A stretch of 48,133 nt of DNA from Lachnospiraceae bacterium (GCA_017408735.1 JAFQUB010000018.1:1-48133); one strand, 5' to 3'. Shown: positions 23,880 to 33,279, numbered from the stretch's first letter. The notes: generated by a model from the letters alone, not told the origin. Numbers and translations are program-made.

Positions 23880-25271
23880 ATGAGCAATAGTGCGGAAAAA
23901 AAGGGAAGAAAAAAACGCGTAAACTATTTTGCAACACCGTATACAGTGGCAAACGCTGTAAAAGATGGTGGAATGGCAACAAAGCTTTCAATGCTGATTA
24001 TGGGCTTTGGAAATATAGTGCATAAGCAGATTATTAAAGGTTTATTATTTTTAGCATTGGAAATATGCTATTTAGTATTTATGGTTCAGACAGGTTTCCA
24101 CTGTATCGCAATGTTACCATCACTTGGTGATGATGCAGGTGGAGAAGTTTGGAATGAAGCAAAAGGAATTTATGAATATACAGCGGGTGACAGTTCAGTA
24201 CTAATCTTGTTATATGGTGTGGTATCTGTTGTGATTACTGTTGTTTTTGTTCTTTTATGGAGAGGTGCACTTAAAAGTGCGTATAAGGCAGAATATTTGA
24301 CACAGAGAAAAATGCATGTAAATACTTTTGTTGAAGATGTACGAGAAATGTTTAACGAAAATTTACATAAGACATTAATGTTTCTGCCGTTTACAGGTAT
24401 TCTTGTTTTTACTGTATTACCTTTGATTTATATGATATCAATGGCGTTTACTAACTATAGTAAAGAAGGCGACCATTTGAATTTATTTGACTGGGTAGGA
24501 TTGGATAATTTTGTGAAAGTATTGAATTTCCAGGATTCAGTCGGTCAGACTTTCTGGTCAGTATTAGGGTGGACAATTATCTGGGCAATTTTTGCTACCG
24601 GATTAAACTATATATTTGGTATGATACTTGCTATCGTTATCAATAGAAAAGGAACAAGATTCAAAGCATTTTGGAGATTCTGTTTCGTATTATCTATTGC
24701 GGTACCACAGTTCGTATCATTGCTTATTATGAGAACATGTTTACAGCCGGAAGGTGCAGTGAACGTAATGTTAAAGAATTTGGGGATTATTGATACATCC
24801 CTTCCATTCTTTACAGATGCTACATGGGCAAGAGTTACAGTTATTATTATTAACTGTTGGGTAGGTATCCCGTATACATTGTTACAGGTAACAGGTATTT
24901 TACAGAATATTCCAGCAGAGCTTTACGAATCAGCTAAGGTTGACGGTGCAAATGCAGTGGTAACATTCTTTAAGATTACATTACCATACATGTTATTTGT
25001 TACAACACCATATTTGATTACACAGTTTACAGGTAACGTTAACAACTTCAACGTAATCTTCCTTCTTTCCGGTGGTAACCCAACACCTGTTGGTTCTACA
25101 GCGGGTAAGACAGACCTGTTGGTTACTTGGTTGTATAAATTGACAATTGAAAAACAGTATTACAATTTAGGTGCGGTTATCGGTATCTTAACGTTTATCG
25201 TACTTGCTGCGGTTGCGTTAGTGACATATCGTAATACAGGATCATATAAGAACGAGGAGGAATTCATGTAA
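23880..25271 (+). CDS. MalF-type sugar ABC transporter permease
   Basis: The 463-residue inner membrane protein has an extended N-terminal part with two extra membrane segments and a loop (about 45-140), as in MalF/MdxF, and then the core permease starting FLPFTGILVFTVLPLIYMISMAF. The EAA loop that docks the ATPase is ESAKVDGANAVVTFFKITLP (about 359-378). It works with the next permease, whose ATG overlaps this stop codon (taatg). The ribosome binding site is ggaggt. The 192-base gap before it holds the hairpin at 23726 and two smaller stems. Confidence 0.93.
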   Translation: MSNSAEKKGRKKRVNYFATPYTVANAVKDGGMATKLSMLIMGFGNIVHKQIIKGLLFLALEICYLVFMVQTGFHCIAMLPSLGDDAGGEVWNEAKGIYEYTAGDSSVLILLYGVVSVVITVVFVLLWRGALKSAYKAEYLTQRKMHVNTFVEDVREMFNENLHKTLMFLPFTGILVFTVLPLIYMISMAFTNYSKEGDHLNLFDWVGLDNFVKVLNFQDSVGQTFWSVLGWTIIWAIFATGLNYIFGMILAIVINRKGTRFKAFWRFCFVLSIAVPQFVSLLIMRTCLQPEGAVNVMLKNLGIIDTSLPFFTDATWARVTVIIINCWVGIPYTLLQVTGILQNIPAELYESAKVDGANAVVTFFKITLPYMLFVTTPYLITQFTGNVNNFNVIFLLSGGNPTPVGSTAGKTDLLVTWLYKLTIEKQYYNLGAVIGILTFIVLAAVALVTYRNTGSYKNEEEFM

Positions 25272-26143
25272 TGAAGAAGAAAGAAACAGCCTCTGCAAAA
25301 ACAAGAAGATTTATATCAAATACAATTGTTCATGTAAGCTTGGCAGTATTAGCTATTATTTGGTTATTCCCAATTTTTTGGGTTGTTTTAACGAGCTTTA
25401 GAGGGGAAAAGGGATCTTATGTATCCTCCTTCTTCCCAAAGACATATACTTTAGATAACTATAAGAGATTGTTTACAGATACAAGTATTTTGAACTTCCC
25501 GCAGATGTTTATGAATACTTTGATTATTGCTTGCTTTTGTGCAGTGATTTCAAGTATCTTTGTATTATCTGTATCTTACTGTATGTCAAGATTACGTTTT
25601 AAAATGCGTAAAGCATACATGAATATGGCTATGATTCTTGGTTTGTTCCCGGGATTCATGTCCATGGTAGCTGTTTACTATATCTTAAAAGCAATTGGTT
25701 TATCAGAAGGCTCTTTAATCAGATTATCTCTGATTTTGGTTTACACAGGTGGTACCGGTTTGAGCTTCCAGATTGCGAAAGGGTTCTTTGACACAGTACC
25801 AAAAGCATTGGATGAAGCAGCTTTCTTAGATGGCTGTAATAAGTTCCAGGTGTTTACAAAAGTAACTATTCCGCTTAGTAAACCAATCATTGTATACACT
25901 ATTTTGACATCTTTCATGGCACCATGGCTCGACTTTATCTTTGCAAAGGTTATTTGTAGAGCGGATGCAAAATATTATACAGTTTCCATCGGTTTATGGA
26001 GAATGCTTGAAAAAGAATATATCGACAGTTGGTATACATGTTTCGCAGCGGGTGCGGTATGTGTATCTATTCCAATCGCTATCCTGTTCGTTTGTATGCA
26101 GAACTGCTACGTTGAAGGTATGGCGGGAGCTGTTAAAGGTTAA
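25271..26143 (+). CDS. MalG-type sugar ABC transporter permease
   Basis: The 290-residue protein has six membrane segments and the EAA motif DEAAFLDGCNKFQVFTKVTI (about 192-211). It forms the heterodimeric channel with the MalF-type protein. The start overlaps the previous stop by one base, a sign of translational coupling and equal amounts of the two subunits. No ATPase gene lies in this operon, so a shared MsmK/MalK-like ATPase encoded elsewhere is expected. Confidence 0.93.
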   Translation: MKKKETASAKTRRFISNTIVHVSLAVLAIIWLFPIFWVVLTSFRGEKGSYVSSFFPKTYTLDNYKRLFTDTSILNFPQMFMNTLIIACFCAVISSIFVLSVSYCMSRLRFKMRKAYMNMAMILGLFPGFMSMVAVYYILKAIGLSEGSLIRLSLILVYTGGTGLSFQIAKGFFDTVPKALDEAAFLDGCNKFQVFTKVTIPLSKPIIVYTILTSFMAPWLDFIFAKVICRADAKYYTVSIGLWRMLEKEYIDSWYTCFAAGAVCVSIPIAILFVCMQNCYVEGMAGAVKG

Positions 26144-26168
26144 AAAGAATAAGGAGATAGGATATTAT

Positions 26169-27881
26169 ATGAAAAAGAAGTTAATTAGTATTCTTTTCTG
26201 TGTGAGTCTTATCTGTAGTATGGGAGGGTGTCAGAAGACACCCTCTTCTTTACAGGAAGAAAACACAATAGAAGAAGCAGGAGAAGAAGAAATAGAAGAA
26301 AAAGCTACTAAGGAATATAGCAGTTTGTTTGGGGCGTCGAATGAACCGTTACATGTTATTGACGATAATTACAGAACATACTATGAAGTATTTTTATATT
26401 CTTTTTATGATAGCGATGGAGACGGCATTGGGGATTTAAAAGGATTAACACAAAAGCTGGATTACATAAATGATGGAGATGACAGCACGGACACAGATAT
26501 GGGATTTAACGGAATCTGGTTAATGCCTATTATGAAATCTACAACATACCACAAATATGATGTGGTGGACTATTATTCTATAGATGAAGAATATGGTACT
26601 ATGGAAGATTTCAAGGAATTGATTGCCCAGTGTGACAAAAGAGGAATTAAAGTGATTGTAGACATGCCGTTTAATCACACTTCCTCACAGCATGAATGGT
26701 TCCAGTCAGCATTAAACAGTTTGCAAACAGAGAATTGTGGACAGGAAGAATGCAATGTAGAAGGACTGTGTAAAAAGCATAACAAATATTGCAATTATTA
26801 TAATTTTACTCAGGAAAAGAATTCCGATATTTATTATGAAACAGGTACAGAAGGCTGGTATTATGAAGGGGGATTTTGGGCCCAAATGCCGGATTTGAAC
26901 TTAGAAAACGAAGAACTGAGAAAAGACTTAGAGGACGTAATGCAGTTTTGGCTTGATTTGGGTGTGGGTGGTTTTCGTCTGGATGCTGTCGGCGAATATT
27001 ATAGCGGAGCAACTTTGAAAAATGTTGAAGTTTTACGCTGGATTACAGATTATGTTAAGGGACAGTCAGCGGACAATTATATTGTTAGTGAAGTGTGGCA
27101 GGGATTTGACAGTTATAGCAAGTACTATGACAGTGGTGCGGACAGTGCATTTGATTTCGCTTTTGCCGGCCCGGATGGAAAAATTTCTAAGGTAATTAGA
27201 CAAGGTACAGCGAAAAACACCGGACGAGGCTATGTAGATGCTATGGTAGCCGTACAGAGTACCATTAAAGGATATAATGAAAATGCCATTGATGCACCTT
27301 TTTATACCAATCATGATATGGCAAGAAGCGCAGGATATTATCAGAATAATTTAGACCAGACGAAATTTGCGCAGGCAATGAATCTGATGATGAATGGCTG
27401 TGCTTTTGTATATTACGGTGAAGAAATCGGTATGAGCGGAAGTGGGAAAGACGAAAATAAGAGAGCGCCGTTTATATGGAGCAGTACAGATACTACTGGA
27501 ATGACTACAGGACCGGCAGATATGGAAGAAGTGGTATCAGCATTCCCGTCCATGGAAGAACAGCAGGAAGACCCTGCATCTATGTTAAACTATGTAAAAG
27601 CAGCAGTACGTCTTCGTAATGTATTTCCTGAAATTGCAAGAGGGCAGATAGAAGCTGTAGAAGAAGTGACGGATACTGCTATTGCGGCAATGAAAAAGAC
27701 TTATGAGGAAGACAGTTGTATTATACTGATGAATACCACACAGGAGGAAAAACAGGTAACACTTTCCAAATCTGTGGGATATGAAAGCATTGTGGGAGAA
27801 CTTACCGTTAGTTCTGTAGAACCAACGTTAGATGGAGAAACAATTACTCTTCCGCCATATGCAGTAGTTATATTAAAATAG
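26169..27881 (+). CDS. Cell-surface alpha-amylase (GH13) lipoprotein
   Basis: The 570-residue protein has a lipoprotein signal ending SMGGC (Cys21), then a GH13 barrel. The four conserved regions are visible: VDMPFNHTS, GFRLDAVGEY with nucleophile Asp272, IVSEVWQG with acid/base Glu308, and YTNHDMARS with Asp383. DSDGDGIGDLKGL near the N-terminus is a calcium-site-like segment. A small C-terminal beta domain ends the protein. As a lipoprotein next to the transporter it should cut alpha-glucans at the cell surface for uptake. The ATG 26169 follows aaggagat. Longer upstream frames run back into the permease gene and lack a signal. Confidence 0.93.
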   Translation: MKKKLISILFCVSLICSMGGCQKTPSSLQEENTIEEAGEEEIEEKATKEYSSLFGASNEPLHVIDDNYRTYYEVFLYSFYDSDGDGIGDLKGLTQKLDYINDGDDSTDTDMGFNGIWLMPIMKSTTYHKYDVVDYYSIDEEYGTMEDFKELIAQCDKRGIKVIVDMPFNHTSSQHEWFQSALNSLQTENCGQEECNVEGLCKKHNKYCNYYNFTQEKNSDIYYETGTEGWYYEGGFWAQMPDLNLENEELRKDLEDVMQFWLDLGVGGFRLDAVGEYYSGATLKNVEVLRWITDYVKGQSADNYIVSEVWQGFDSYSKYYDSGADSAFDFAFAGPDGKISKVIRQGTAKNTGRGYVDAMVAVQSTIKGYNENAIDAPFYTNHDMARSAGYYQNNLDQTKFAQAMNLMMNGCAFVYYGEEIGMSGSGKDENKRAPFIWSSTDTTGMTTGPADMEEVVSAFPSMEEQQEDPASMLNYVKAAVRLRNVFPEIARGQIEAVEEVTDTAIAAMKKTYEEDSCIILMNTTQEEKQVTLSKSVGYESIVGELTVSSVEPTLDGETITLPPYAVVILK

Positions 27882-27913
27882 AAAGAACAGGTATACAGCC
27901 TTTAAAGAAGGAG

Positions 27914-27949
27914 AAATCCGCTTTACGTGTCAGGTAAAGCGGATTTTTT
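27914..27949 (+). terminator. Terminator of the alpha-glucan operon
   Basis: aaatccgctttac pairs perfectly with gtaaagcggattt around a seven-base loop, with tttc following. Confidence 0.92.
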
Positions 27950-27968
27950 CGTTGTGAAAAATATAACA

Positions 27969-27998
27969 GTAATACTTTGCCTTGCGGAAACATATATT
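27969..27998 (+). promoter_or_regulatory. Candidate sigma-E promoter of spoIIIA
   Basis: gtaatact (27969-27976), 14 bases, then catatatt (27991-27998) resemble the sigma-E -35 (gtcatatt-like) and -10 (cataca-t-like) elements. The spoIIIA operon is sigma-E dependent in Bacillus, and sigE lies in this window. Confidence 0.5.
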
Positions 27999-28017
27999 GA
28001 GGTAAAGAGGTGAGAGC

Positions 28018-28953
28018 ATGAAAGACAAAAAAGTATTTAATACATTTCTTCCAAAAGAAGTTTGCGGCTTTATTGAAACATTAGGGCTAAATGAAATTCA
28101 GGAAATACGAATGAATATAGGACAACCATTGATGCTGAAAGCTCAGGGACGGGAAATCATTCCTCATAAACAAGGTGGGATAACAGAAATATATCAGGAT
28201 GGTTTTCAAGTTACGGAAGAAATGTTAAAAGAAACTTTTGGATTTATCTGTAAGCATTCAGTGTATGCCTATGAGGAAGAAATCCGTCAGGGATTTATCA
28301 CCATTGAAGGAGGTCATCGCATAGGATTAGTAGGACAGGCGGTGGTGGAACGGGACAAGGTTAGAAATATAAAATATGTATCCGGTTTGAATATTCGTCT
28401 TGCTTCGGAACGAATTGGTTGTGGCGAAAAAGTGATAGAAATGATTACAGATAAACATAACATATTTAACACATTAATTGTTGCACCGCCCTGTGCCGGA
28501 AAAACCACCCTTTTACGAGATTGTATTCGTCTGCTTTCCAATGGAAGTAAAGGGATTGACGGCGTAAGAGTTGGAGTGGCAGATGAAAGGGGCGAACTGG
28601 GGGCGTGTTATCATGGAGTTCCTCAAAATGATTTGGGTGTTAGAACGGATGTGCTGGACCGTATTCCAAAAGCTTCCGGAATTCTTATGCTGATTCGCAG
28701 TATGGCGCCAAGAGTGATTGCCGTAGATGAAATAGGCTCGGAGGATGATATGGAAGCGTTGAAAAATGCCTGTCTTTCCGGCTGTAACATTTTAGCCACC
28801 ATACATGGCGCATCTCCTTATGATATTTATGAAAAAACTGTATTTGAGCATTTAAAGGCAGGCAACATGTTTCAAAGATATATTGTGTTGCAGCGTAATG
28901 AAATAGGGAAAATAAAAGGTATTTATGATGAAAACATGAAACCCATAAATTAG
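28018..28953 (+). CDS. spoIIIAA: Stage III sporulation ATPase SpoIIIAA
   Basis: SpoIIIAA is the secretion-type ATPase of the SpoIIIA-SpoIIQ channel between mother cell and forespore. The 311-residue protein has an N-terminal domain with IRMNIGQPLMLKAQG and EEEIRQGFITIEGGHRIGL, a Walker A loop APPCAGKTTLLRD, and a Walker B region ending RVIAVDEIGSEDD. ATIHGAS is the conserved sensor-like block. It is the first gene of the full AA-AH operon. Confidence 0.96.
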   Translation: MKDKKVFNTFLPKEVCGFIETLGLNEIQEIRMNIGQPLMLKAQGREIIPHKQGGITEIYQDGFQVTEEMLKETFGFICKHSVYAYEEEIRQGFITIEGGHRIGLVGQAVVERDKVRNIKYVSGLNIRLASERIGCGEKVIEMITDKHNIFNTLIVAPPCAGKTTLLRDCIRLLSNGSKGIDGVRVGVADERGELGACYHGVPQNDLGVRTDVLDRIPKASGILMLIRSMAPRVIAVDEIGSEDDMEALKNACLSGCNILATIHGASPYDIYEKTVFEHLKAGNMFQRYIVLQRNEIGKIKGIYDENMKPIN

Positions 28954-28978
28954 AAAGTTGAAGTTTGAGGAAAAGGAA

Positions 28979-29497
28979 ATGATAAAAATAGTTGGTGCAA
29001 TAATAATTTTGCTGGCGTCTTCTGTGCTTGGGTTTTTATATAGTAGAGAAGTGGAAAAGAAGTTAAGTGCCTTGTATGAAATACAACGAATCTTGCTTAT
29101 GTTAAAAGGAGAGATTACTTATCATAAAGCACCTGCTGCAGAAGCCTTTTGCGAGATTTCAAGGCATGTAAAAGAGCCTTTTTGTAGTTTTTTCCATAAT
29201 ACAGGTGCGGAGTTGGACAAGGGGGTAGGGAAAACCATAGAATGCGTCTGGCAGGAAAATTGCGATTTGTGGTTGAAGGAACTGGTGATTGCAGGAGAGG
29301 ACAGAAAGTCATTTCGTGAATTTGGTGGCTGTATGGGGTACTTAGATGTACAGATGCAGGTGTCAAGTATTGGACTGTACAGCGAAAAGCTGGATATAAG
29401 AATTAAAGAAAGCGAAAGAAGCATTCGGGAAAAACAGAAAATTCTAAAGTATATGGGAATTATGGGCGGAATTTTTCTGATACTGTTAATGGTATAA
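28979..29497 (+). CDS. spoIIIAB: Stage III sporulation protein SpoIIIAB
   Basis: The 172-residue protein has an N-terminal membrane helix (IVGAIIILLASSVLGFLYS), a soluble helical domain and a C-terminal helix (MGIMGGIFLILLMV), like SpoIIIAB, which resembles type II secretion GspF parts. ATG 28979 is chosen because it starts right before the first membrane helix, with gagg nine bases upstream. An upstream TTG at 28958 is less likely. Confidence 0.9.
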   Translation: MIKIVGAIIILLASSVLGFLYSREVEKKLSALYEIQRILLMLKGEITYHKAPAAEAFCEISRHVKEPFCSFFHNTGAELDKGVGKTIECVWQENCDLWLKELVIAGEDRKSFREFGGCMGYLDVQMQVSSIGLYSEKLDIRIKESERSIREKQKILKYMGIMGGIFLILLMV

Positions 29498-29509
29498 AGC
29501 GGAGGAAGT

Positions 29510-29704
29510 ATGAGTGTAAATATTATTTTTAAAATAGCAGCGGTGGGAATATTGGTGTCCATACTAAGCCAGGTGCTGAAGCACAGTGGAAGAGAAGAAC
29601 AGGCATTTTTAACCAGTTTTGCCGGCTTGATTCTTGTTTTGTTCTGGGTGGTGCCATATATATATGAGTTATTTGAAACCATAAAGAAGTTGTTTTTGAT
29701 TTGA
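29510..29704 (+). CDS. spoIIIAC: Stage III sporulation protein SpoIIIAC
   Basis: This 64-residue protein has two membrane helices (IIFKIAAVGILVSILSQVL, and AFLTSFAGLILVLFWVVPY), the normal SpoIIIAC size and layout. It is one of the small integral subunits of the channel. The order AB-AC-AD is conserved. Confidence 0.93.
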   Translation: MSVNIIFKIAAVGILVSILSQVLKHSGREEQAFLTSFAGLILVLFWVVPYIYELFETIKKLFLI

Positions 29705-29715
29705 CGGGGTGAATT

Positions 29716-30102
29716 ATGGAAATATTAAAAATTGCTTTTATTGGCATAGGGGCGATGGTACTGGCCGTGTATTGTAAAAGCTTTAAGTCAGAATATTCCG
29801 TACTAATATCCTTGGCTGCCTGCTCTGTCATTATGTTTTATGTGGCTACCAAATTATTGCAAATATTTGAAGTTTTTCAATATCTTCAGACAGTGCTTCC
29901 AATGGAAAAGGAATATTTGTCGGTATTGATTAAAATGATTGGAATAACTTATGTAGCAGAATTTGCATCGAATGTATGCAAAGACGGCGGATACCAGACC
30001 ATCGCTTCACAAATAGAGATTTTTGGAAAAATATCAGTGCTGGCAGTGAGTATGCCGATTTTCAGCGCATTGTTAAAGTTGATACAGGAAATGCTTGGTT
30101 AG
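29716..30102 (+). CDS. spoIIIAD: Stage III sporulation protein SpoIIIAD
   Basis: The 128-residue membrane protein has about four hydrophobic segments and the block LIKMIGITYVAEFASNVCKD, typical of SpoIIIAD. It starts 12 bases after spoIIIAC and ends eight bases before spoIIIAE. Confidence 0.93.
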   Translation: MEILKIAFIGIGAMVLAVYCKSFKSEYSVLISLAACSVIMFYVATKLLQIFEVFQYLQTVLPMEKEYLSVLIKMIGITYVAEFASNVCKDGGYQTIASQIEIFGKISVLAVSMPIFSALLKLIQEMLG

Positions 30103-30110
30103 GAGGGTGT

Positions 30111-31253
30111 ATGATTGCAGTAATTGCCATGTGTTTACAGTTGGCCCTGGTAACGGAGGTGCCGGAATATAATGATACGCAGACTGCCATAGCGGTGGAG
30201 AGTGATGTGGAAACAGACAGCATGGATTCGCTTATGGATGAAATATCTTTCAGTGAAATCAATCAGGTGTTGGATGAAATGTTAGATGGGGAAAAGATGG
30301 ATTTTCAGGAACTGGTTACAGAACTGATTTCCGGGGAATTTAATTTTCAGGATGCTTGTGAAAGTATTAAGAATTATTTTGCACAACAAATTACATTTGA
30401 TAAAAAAGATATTACCTATTTGCTTCTTCTTTCCGTGAGTGCTTCGGTGTTTTCTGTATTTACGGAGGTGTTAAAGGACAAGCATATTGCAGATACGGGG
30501 TTTTACATGTTGTATATGATGATGTGTGTTGTAGTAATGCGGGCATTTAGGGAAGTGTTAGCCAGTGCCTCCCAGGCTTCAGAAAATCTGGCAACGTTTA
30601 TGAAAGCCTTGGTGCCGGCATACAGTCTGAGTGTATCACTGTCAACAGGGCCAACCACAGGAGCTTCCTTTTACCAGATGACATTGATTTTGATTTCTTT
30701 ATTAAGTGATGTGATAAACACATTGATTCTTCCTATGATACAAGCCTATATGATAGTAAAAATTATAAATAACATATCGGAAGAGGATATTTTATCCAGA
30801 ATGGCAGGGTTATTTGAAAGTGCAGTGAAATGGATGTTGAAAACTACTTTAGGTGTGTTGGTAGGATTTCAGGTGGTGCAGTCCATGCTTGCACCAGCCA
30901 TCGACTCTTTCAAAAATACTTCTTTAAGCAAAGTGTTATCTGCGATTCCCGGGATAGGAGGAGCGGCAGGTACGGTAACGGAAATACTGGTGGGTTCCGC
31001 GGTGTTACTGAAAAATGGCATAGGAACTTCGGCAATTCTTATTATTTTAATTATTTGTATTCCGCCAATCATTCAAATTGCAATTTTTACACTTACATAT
31101 AAAGTGATGGCGGCAACTATACAGCCGGTAACGGACAAACGATTTACAGGATGCATGGCGGCAGCATCGGAGGGCGGTGCGTTGGTATTAAAAGCAAGCA
31201 GCATGGTGGCGGCGATGTTTATGTTGTCCATCGCCATTGCGGGTTTGAGATAA
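30111..31253 (+). CDS. spoIIIAE: Stage III sporulation protein SpoIIIAE
   Basis: The 380-residue polytopic protein starts with a hydrophobic signal-like helix (MIAVIAMCLQLALV), then an acidic extracytoplasmic segment (about 15-90) and about seven membrane helices with GPTTGASFYQMTLIL, GFQVVQSMLAPAIDSFKN and IPGIGGAAGTVTEI. SpoIIIAE is a multi-pass subunit of the feeding-tube channel. ATG 30111 follows aggagggtgt. The frame is open further upstream inside spoIIIAD, but without a site. Confidence 0.94.
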   Translation: MIAVIAMCLQLALVTEVPEYNDTQTAIAVESDVETDSMDSLMDEISFSEINQVLDEMLDGEKMDFQELVTELISGEFNFQDACESIKNYFAQQITFDKKDITYLLLLSVSASVFSVFTEVLKDKHIADTGFYMLYMMMCVVVMRAFREVLASASQASENLATFMKALVPAYSLSVSLSTGPTTGASFYQMTLILISLLSDVINTLILPMIQAYMIVKIINNISEEDILSRMAGLFESAVKWMLKTTLGVLVGFQVVQSMLAPAIDSFKNTSLSKVLSAIPGIGGAAGTVTEILVGSAVLLKNGIGTSAILIILIICIPPIIQIAIFTLTYKVMAATIQPVTDKRFTGCMAAASEGGALVLKASSMVAAMFMLSIAIAGLR

Positions 31254-31262
31254 GGAGGGGAC

Positions 31263-31826
31263 ATGTTAGAGGCGTTTTATGGATGGGTGGAAGATATTAC
31301 AGTATATATGATTATGATTACGCTTATTTATAAGCTGAGTGCCAGTGCCACCTACAAACCGTATATTAAATTGTTTACCGGTCTGCTGATGGTGATTATT
31401 ATTATGACACCCATCACAAAAATCTGGAATGGGGACTGGGAGCTGGAATTAAATCAGGAAAAATACAATTGGGAATTGGAAAGCGCCAGAATTTCGGAAG
31501 ACATTTATAATAAAGAAGGTAGGAAAATTTTGCTGGAGACCTATCAGGAGGAAATAGAGCAGCAGACAGCAAAGAAACTTTCGGAATATGACTTGTTTCT
31601 GGAAGAACTTCAGATTACCTTTGGCGAAGGTACGGAATATGGGATGATCAAAGAGATGCAGATGACTGTGTCTTATGAAAGTCCGGGAAATGATAAGGAA
31701 ATACAGATTGGAAGTATCAGCCTGTCAAATAAGGAAAAAGTAAGTAGTGTGACAGAATTGAAAATAAGAGAGTGGCTTAGTGATGCTTACGGAGTGGAGC
31801 ATGCAGAAATTTACCTGAAAAAGTGA
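31263..31826 (+). CDS. spoIIIAF: Stage III sporulation protein SpoIIIAF
   Basis: The 187-residue protein has two membrane helices near the N-terminus (about 10-30 and 37-55) and a soluble domain ending IREWLSDAYGVEHAEIYLKK, the ring-building-motif-type fold known for SpoIIIAF. The binding site aaggagggg precedes the ATG. Confidence 0.9.
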   Translation: MLEAFYGWVEDITVYMIMITLIYKLSASATYKPYIKLFTGLLMVIIIMTPITKIWNGDWELELNQEKYNWELESARISEDIYNKEGRKILLETYQEEIEQQTAKKLSEYDLFLEELQITFGEGTEYGMIKEMQMTVSYESPGNDKEIQIGSISLSNKEKVSSVTELKIREWLSDAYGVEHAEIYLKK

Positions 31827-31836
31827 TGGTGATTTT

Positions 31837-32406
31837 ATGAAGGAATGGAAAGATATTTCAAAGTTATTAGAAAAGTTAAAAAAGAAAGAAAATTTATTTA
31901 TACTTATTTTAGTGGGAATGATATTGATGGTGATTTCATTTCCGGTAGACAAGAAAGAAAGTACACTGGCGGAAACTGTGGTGGAAACCCAAAAGGAAGA
32001 AACCAATCAGGTAGAACAGTTAGAACAGCGTCTGGAACAGATTTTAAGCAAGGTGGACGGAGTTGGAGACGTGCAGGTAATGATTACTTTGAAATCGGAA
32101 GGAGAGAAAATTGTAGAAAAGGATACAGAAAGCACGGAAAACACCACAAACGAAACGGATTCTCAAGGTGGAGAGCGAAAAATAACGGATTACAGCAAAA
32201 AAGAATCCACCGTATTTGTGGAAAGGGAGAATGGAGGAAGTGAGCCTTACGTAACTAAGGAAATGGAACCGGAAATAGAGGGGATTTTAGTGATTGCCCA
32301 GGGGGGAGATAAACCATCTGTGGCAAAAAATATTTCAGAGGCAGTTTTGGCATTATTTCCTATAGATGCACATAAAATTAAAGTAATGAAGTCAGTAAGT
32401 GAATAA
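31837..32406 (+). CDS. spoIIIAG: Stage III sporulation protein SpoIIIAG
   Basis: The 189-residue protein has one membrane helix (about 20-37, LFILILVGMILMVISFP), a charged linker and a C-terminal ring-building domain (VDGVGDVQVMITLKSEGEK, ILVIAQGGDKPSVAKNIS). In Bacillus SpoIIIAG forms a large ring in the intermembrane space. A Thr/Glu/Asn-rich insert (about 98-118) interrupts the domain, as in the family. Confidence 0.93.
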   Translation: MKEWKDISKLLEKLKKKENLFILILVGMILMVISFPVDKKESTLAETVVETQKEETNQVEQLEQRLEQILSKVDGVGDVQVMITLKSEGEKIVEKDTESTENTTNETDSQGGERKITDYSKKESTVFVERENGGSEPYVTKEMEPEIEGILVIAQGGDKPSVAKNISEAVLALFPIDAHKIKVMKSVSE

Positions 32407-32430
32407 TCAGGTATAAAGAAAGGAGATTTT

Positions 32431-33162
32431 ATGAAAGGGAAATTAAAGAAAAATCAGATTGTAATTACTACCCTTGCACTAATGATTGCCATTGCGGGAT
32501 ACCTTGATTTTGCAGGAGATGAATTTGAAAAGGAAGTACCGGTTAGCGAAAATACTGTGGAAGATGAAGCGGAAATTTTAGGAACGGCAGATATTTCTAT
32601 GGAAGATATTTATGCGGAAAGCGAAAGTACCGAGGTGGGAGAGGCAGAGATTGTGGGGGACTCAAGTGAGGAAGCAGAAGAAGATACAGCTCAGGCAAGT
32701 ACCACGGAAGAGATTGAAAGTTATGATTTTGATTTGACAAGCAATACTACAGACGGCGAGGAAACTCCGGGAGAAGCAGTATTAACCAATGGAGAAGTAT
32801 CCAGCGCGGCAGACCTTATTTCGGAAGCAAAACTAAACAGAGAACAGGTACGCTCTAAAAATAAGGAAGCATTACTGGAAGTTATTAACAATTCAAACAT
32901 TACAGACACCCAGAAACAGGTTGCAATCGATAATATGATTTCCTTAACGGATATAGCAGAAAAAGAAGCAGCGGCAGAGATGCTTTTGGATGCCAAAGGC
33001 TACACAGATGCCGTGGTAAGTATCACAGACAGCAGTGTGGACGTAGTAGTAAATATGGCAGAAGTGGACGATGCCGGCAGAGCACAGATTGAAGACATTG
33101 TAAAGCGAAAAACAGGTGTATCTGCTGAAAACATTGTGATTACACCGATACATACACAGTAA
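32431..33162 (+). CDS. spoIIIAH: SpoIIIAH-like channel protein
   Basis: The 243-residue protein has an N-terminal membrane helix (VITTLALMIAIAGYLDF), a long acidic linker (about 35-125) and a conserved C-terminal YscJ/FliF-like domain (EVINNSNITDTQKQVAIDN through VSAENIVITPIHTQ). SpoIIIAH docks SpoIIQ from the forespore to join the two membranes. The linker is longer and more acidic than in Bacillus. It is the last gene of the operon. Confidence 0.92.
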   Translation: MKGKLKKNQIVITTLALMIAIAGYLDFAGDEFEKEVPVSENTVEDEAEILGTADISMEDIYAESESTEVGEAEIVGDSSEEAEEDTAQASTTEEIESYDFDLTSNTTDGEETPGEAVLTNGEVSSAADLISEAKLNREQVRSKNKEALLEVINNSNITDTQKQVAIDNMISLTDIAEKEAAAEMLLDAKGYTDAVVSITDSSVDVVVNMAEVDDAGRAQIEDIVKRKTGVSAENIVITPIHTQ

Positions 33163-33184
33163 GGAGAAGTTTGAAGATAGTAGT

Positions 33185-33203
33185 AGGGCGCTGAAGGCGC
33201 CCT
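33185..33203 (+). terminator. Hairpin at the end of the spoIIIA operon
   Basis: agggcgc and gcgccct form a GC-rich stem with a tgaag loop. Only a short and interrupted T-run (gttacgtttt) follows, so termination may be partial. Confidence 0.55.
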
Positions 33204-33238
33204 GTTACGTTTTGGAAGCAATAAAGATAAAAAACATA

Positions 33239-33268
33239 TTGACAAACCAACACCACATCATATATAAT
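33239..33268 (+). promoter_or_regulatory. Consensus sigma-A promoter of the tRNA-Gly gene
   Basis: ttgaca (33239-33244) and tataat (33263-33268), both perfect, are 18 bases apart and end 11 bases before the tRNA. Confidence 0.85.
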
Positions 33269-33279
33269 ATAAAAGTCGT

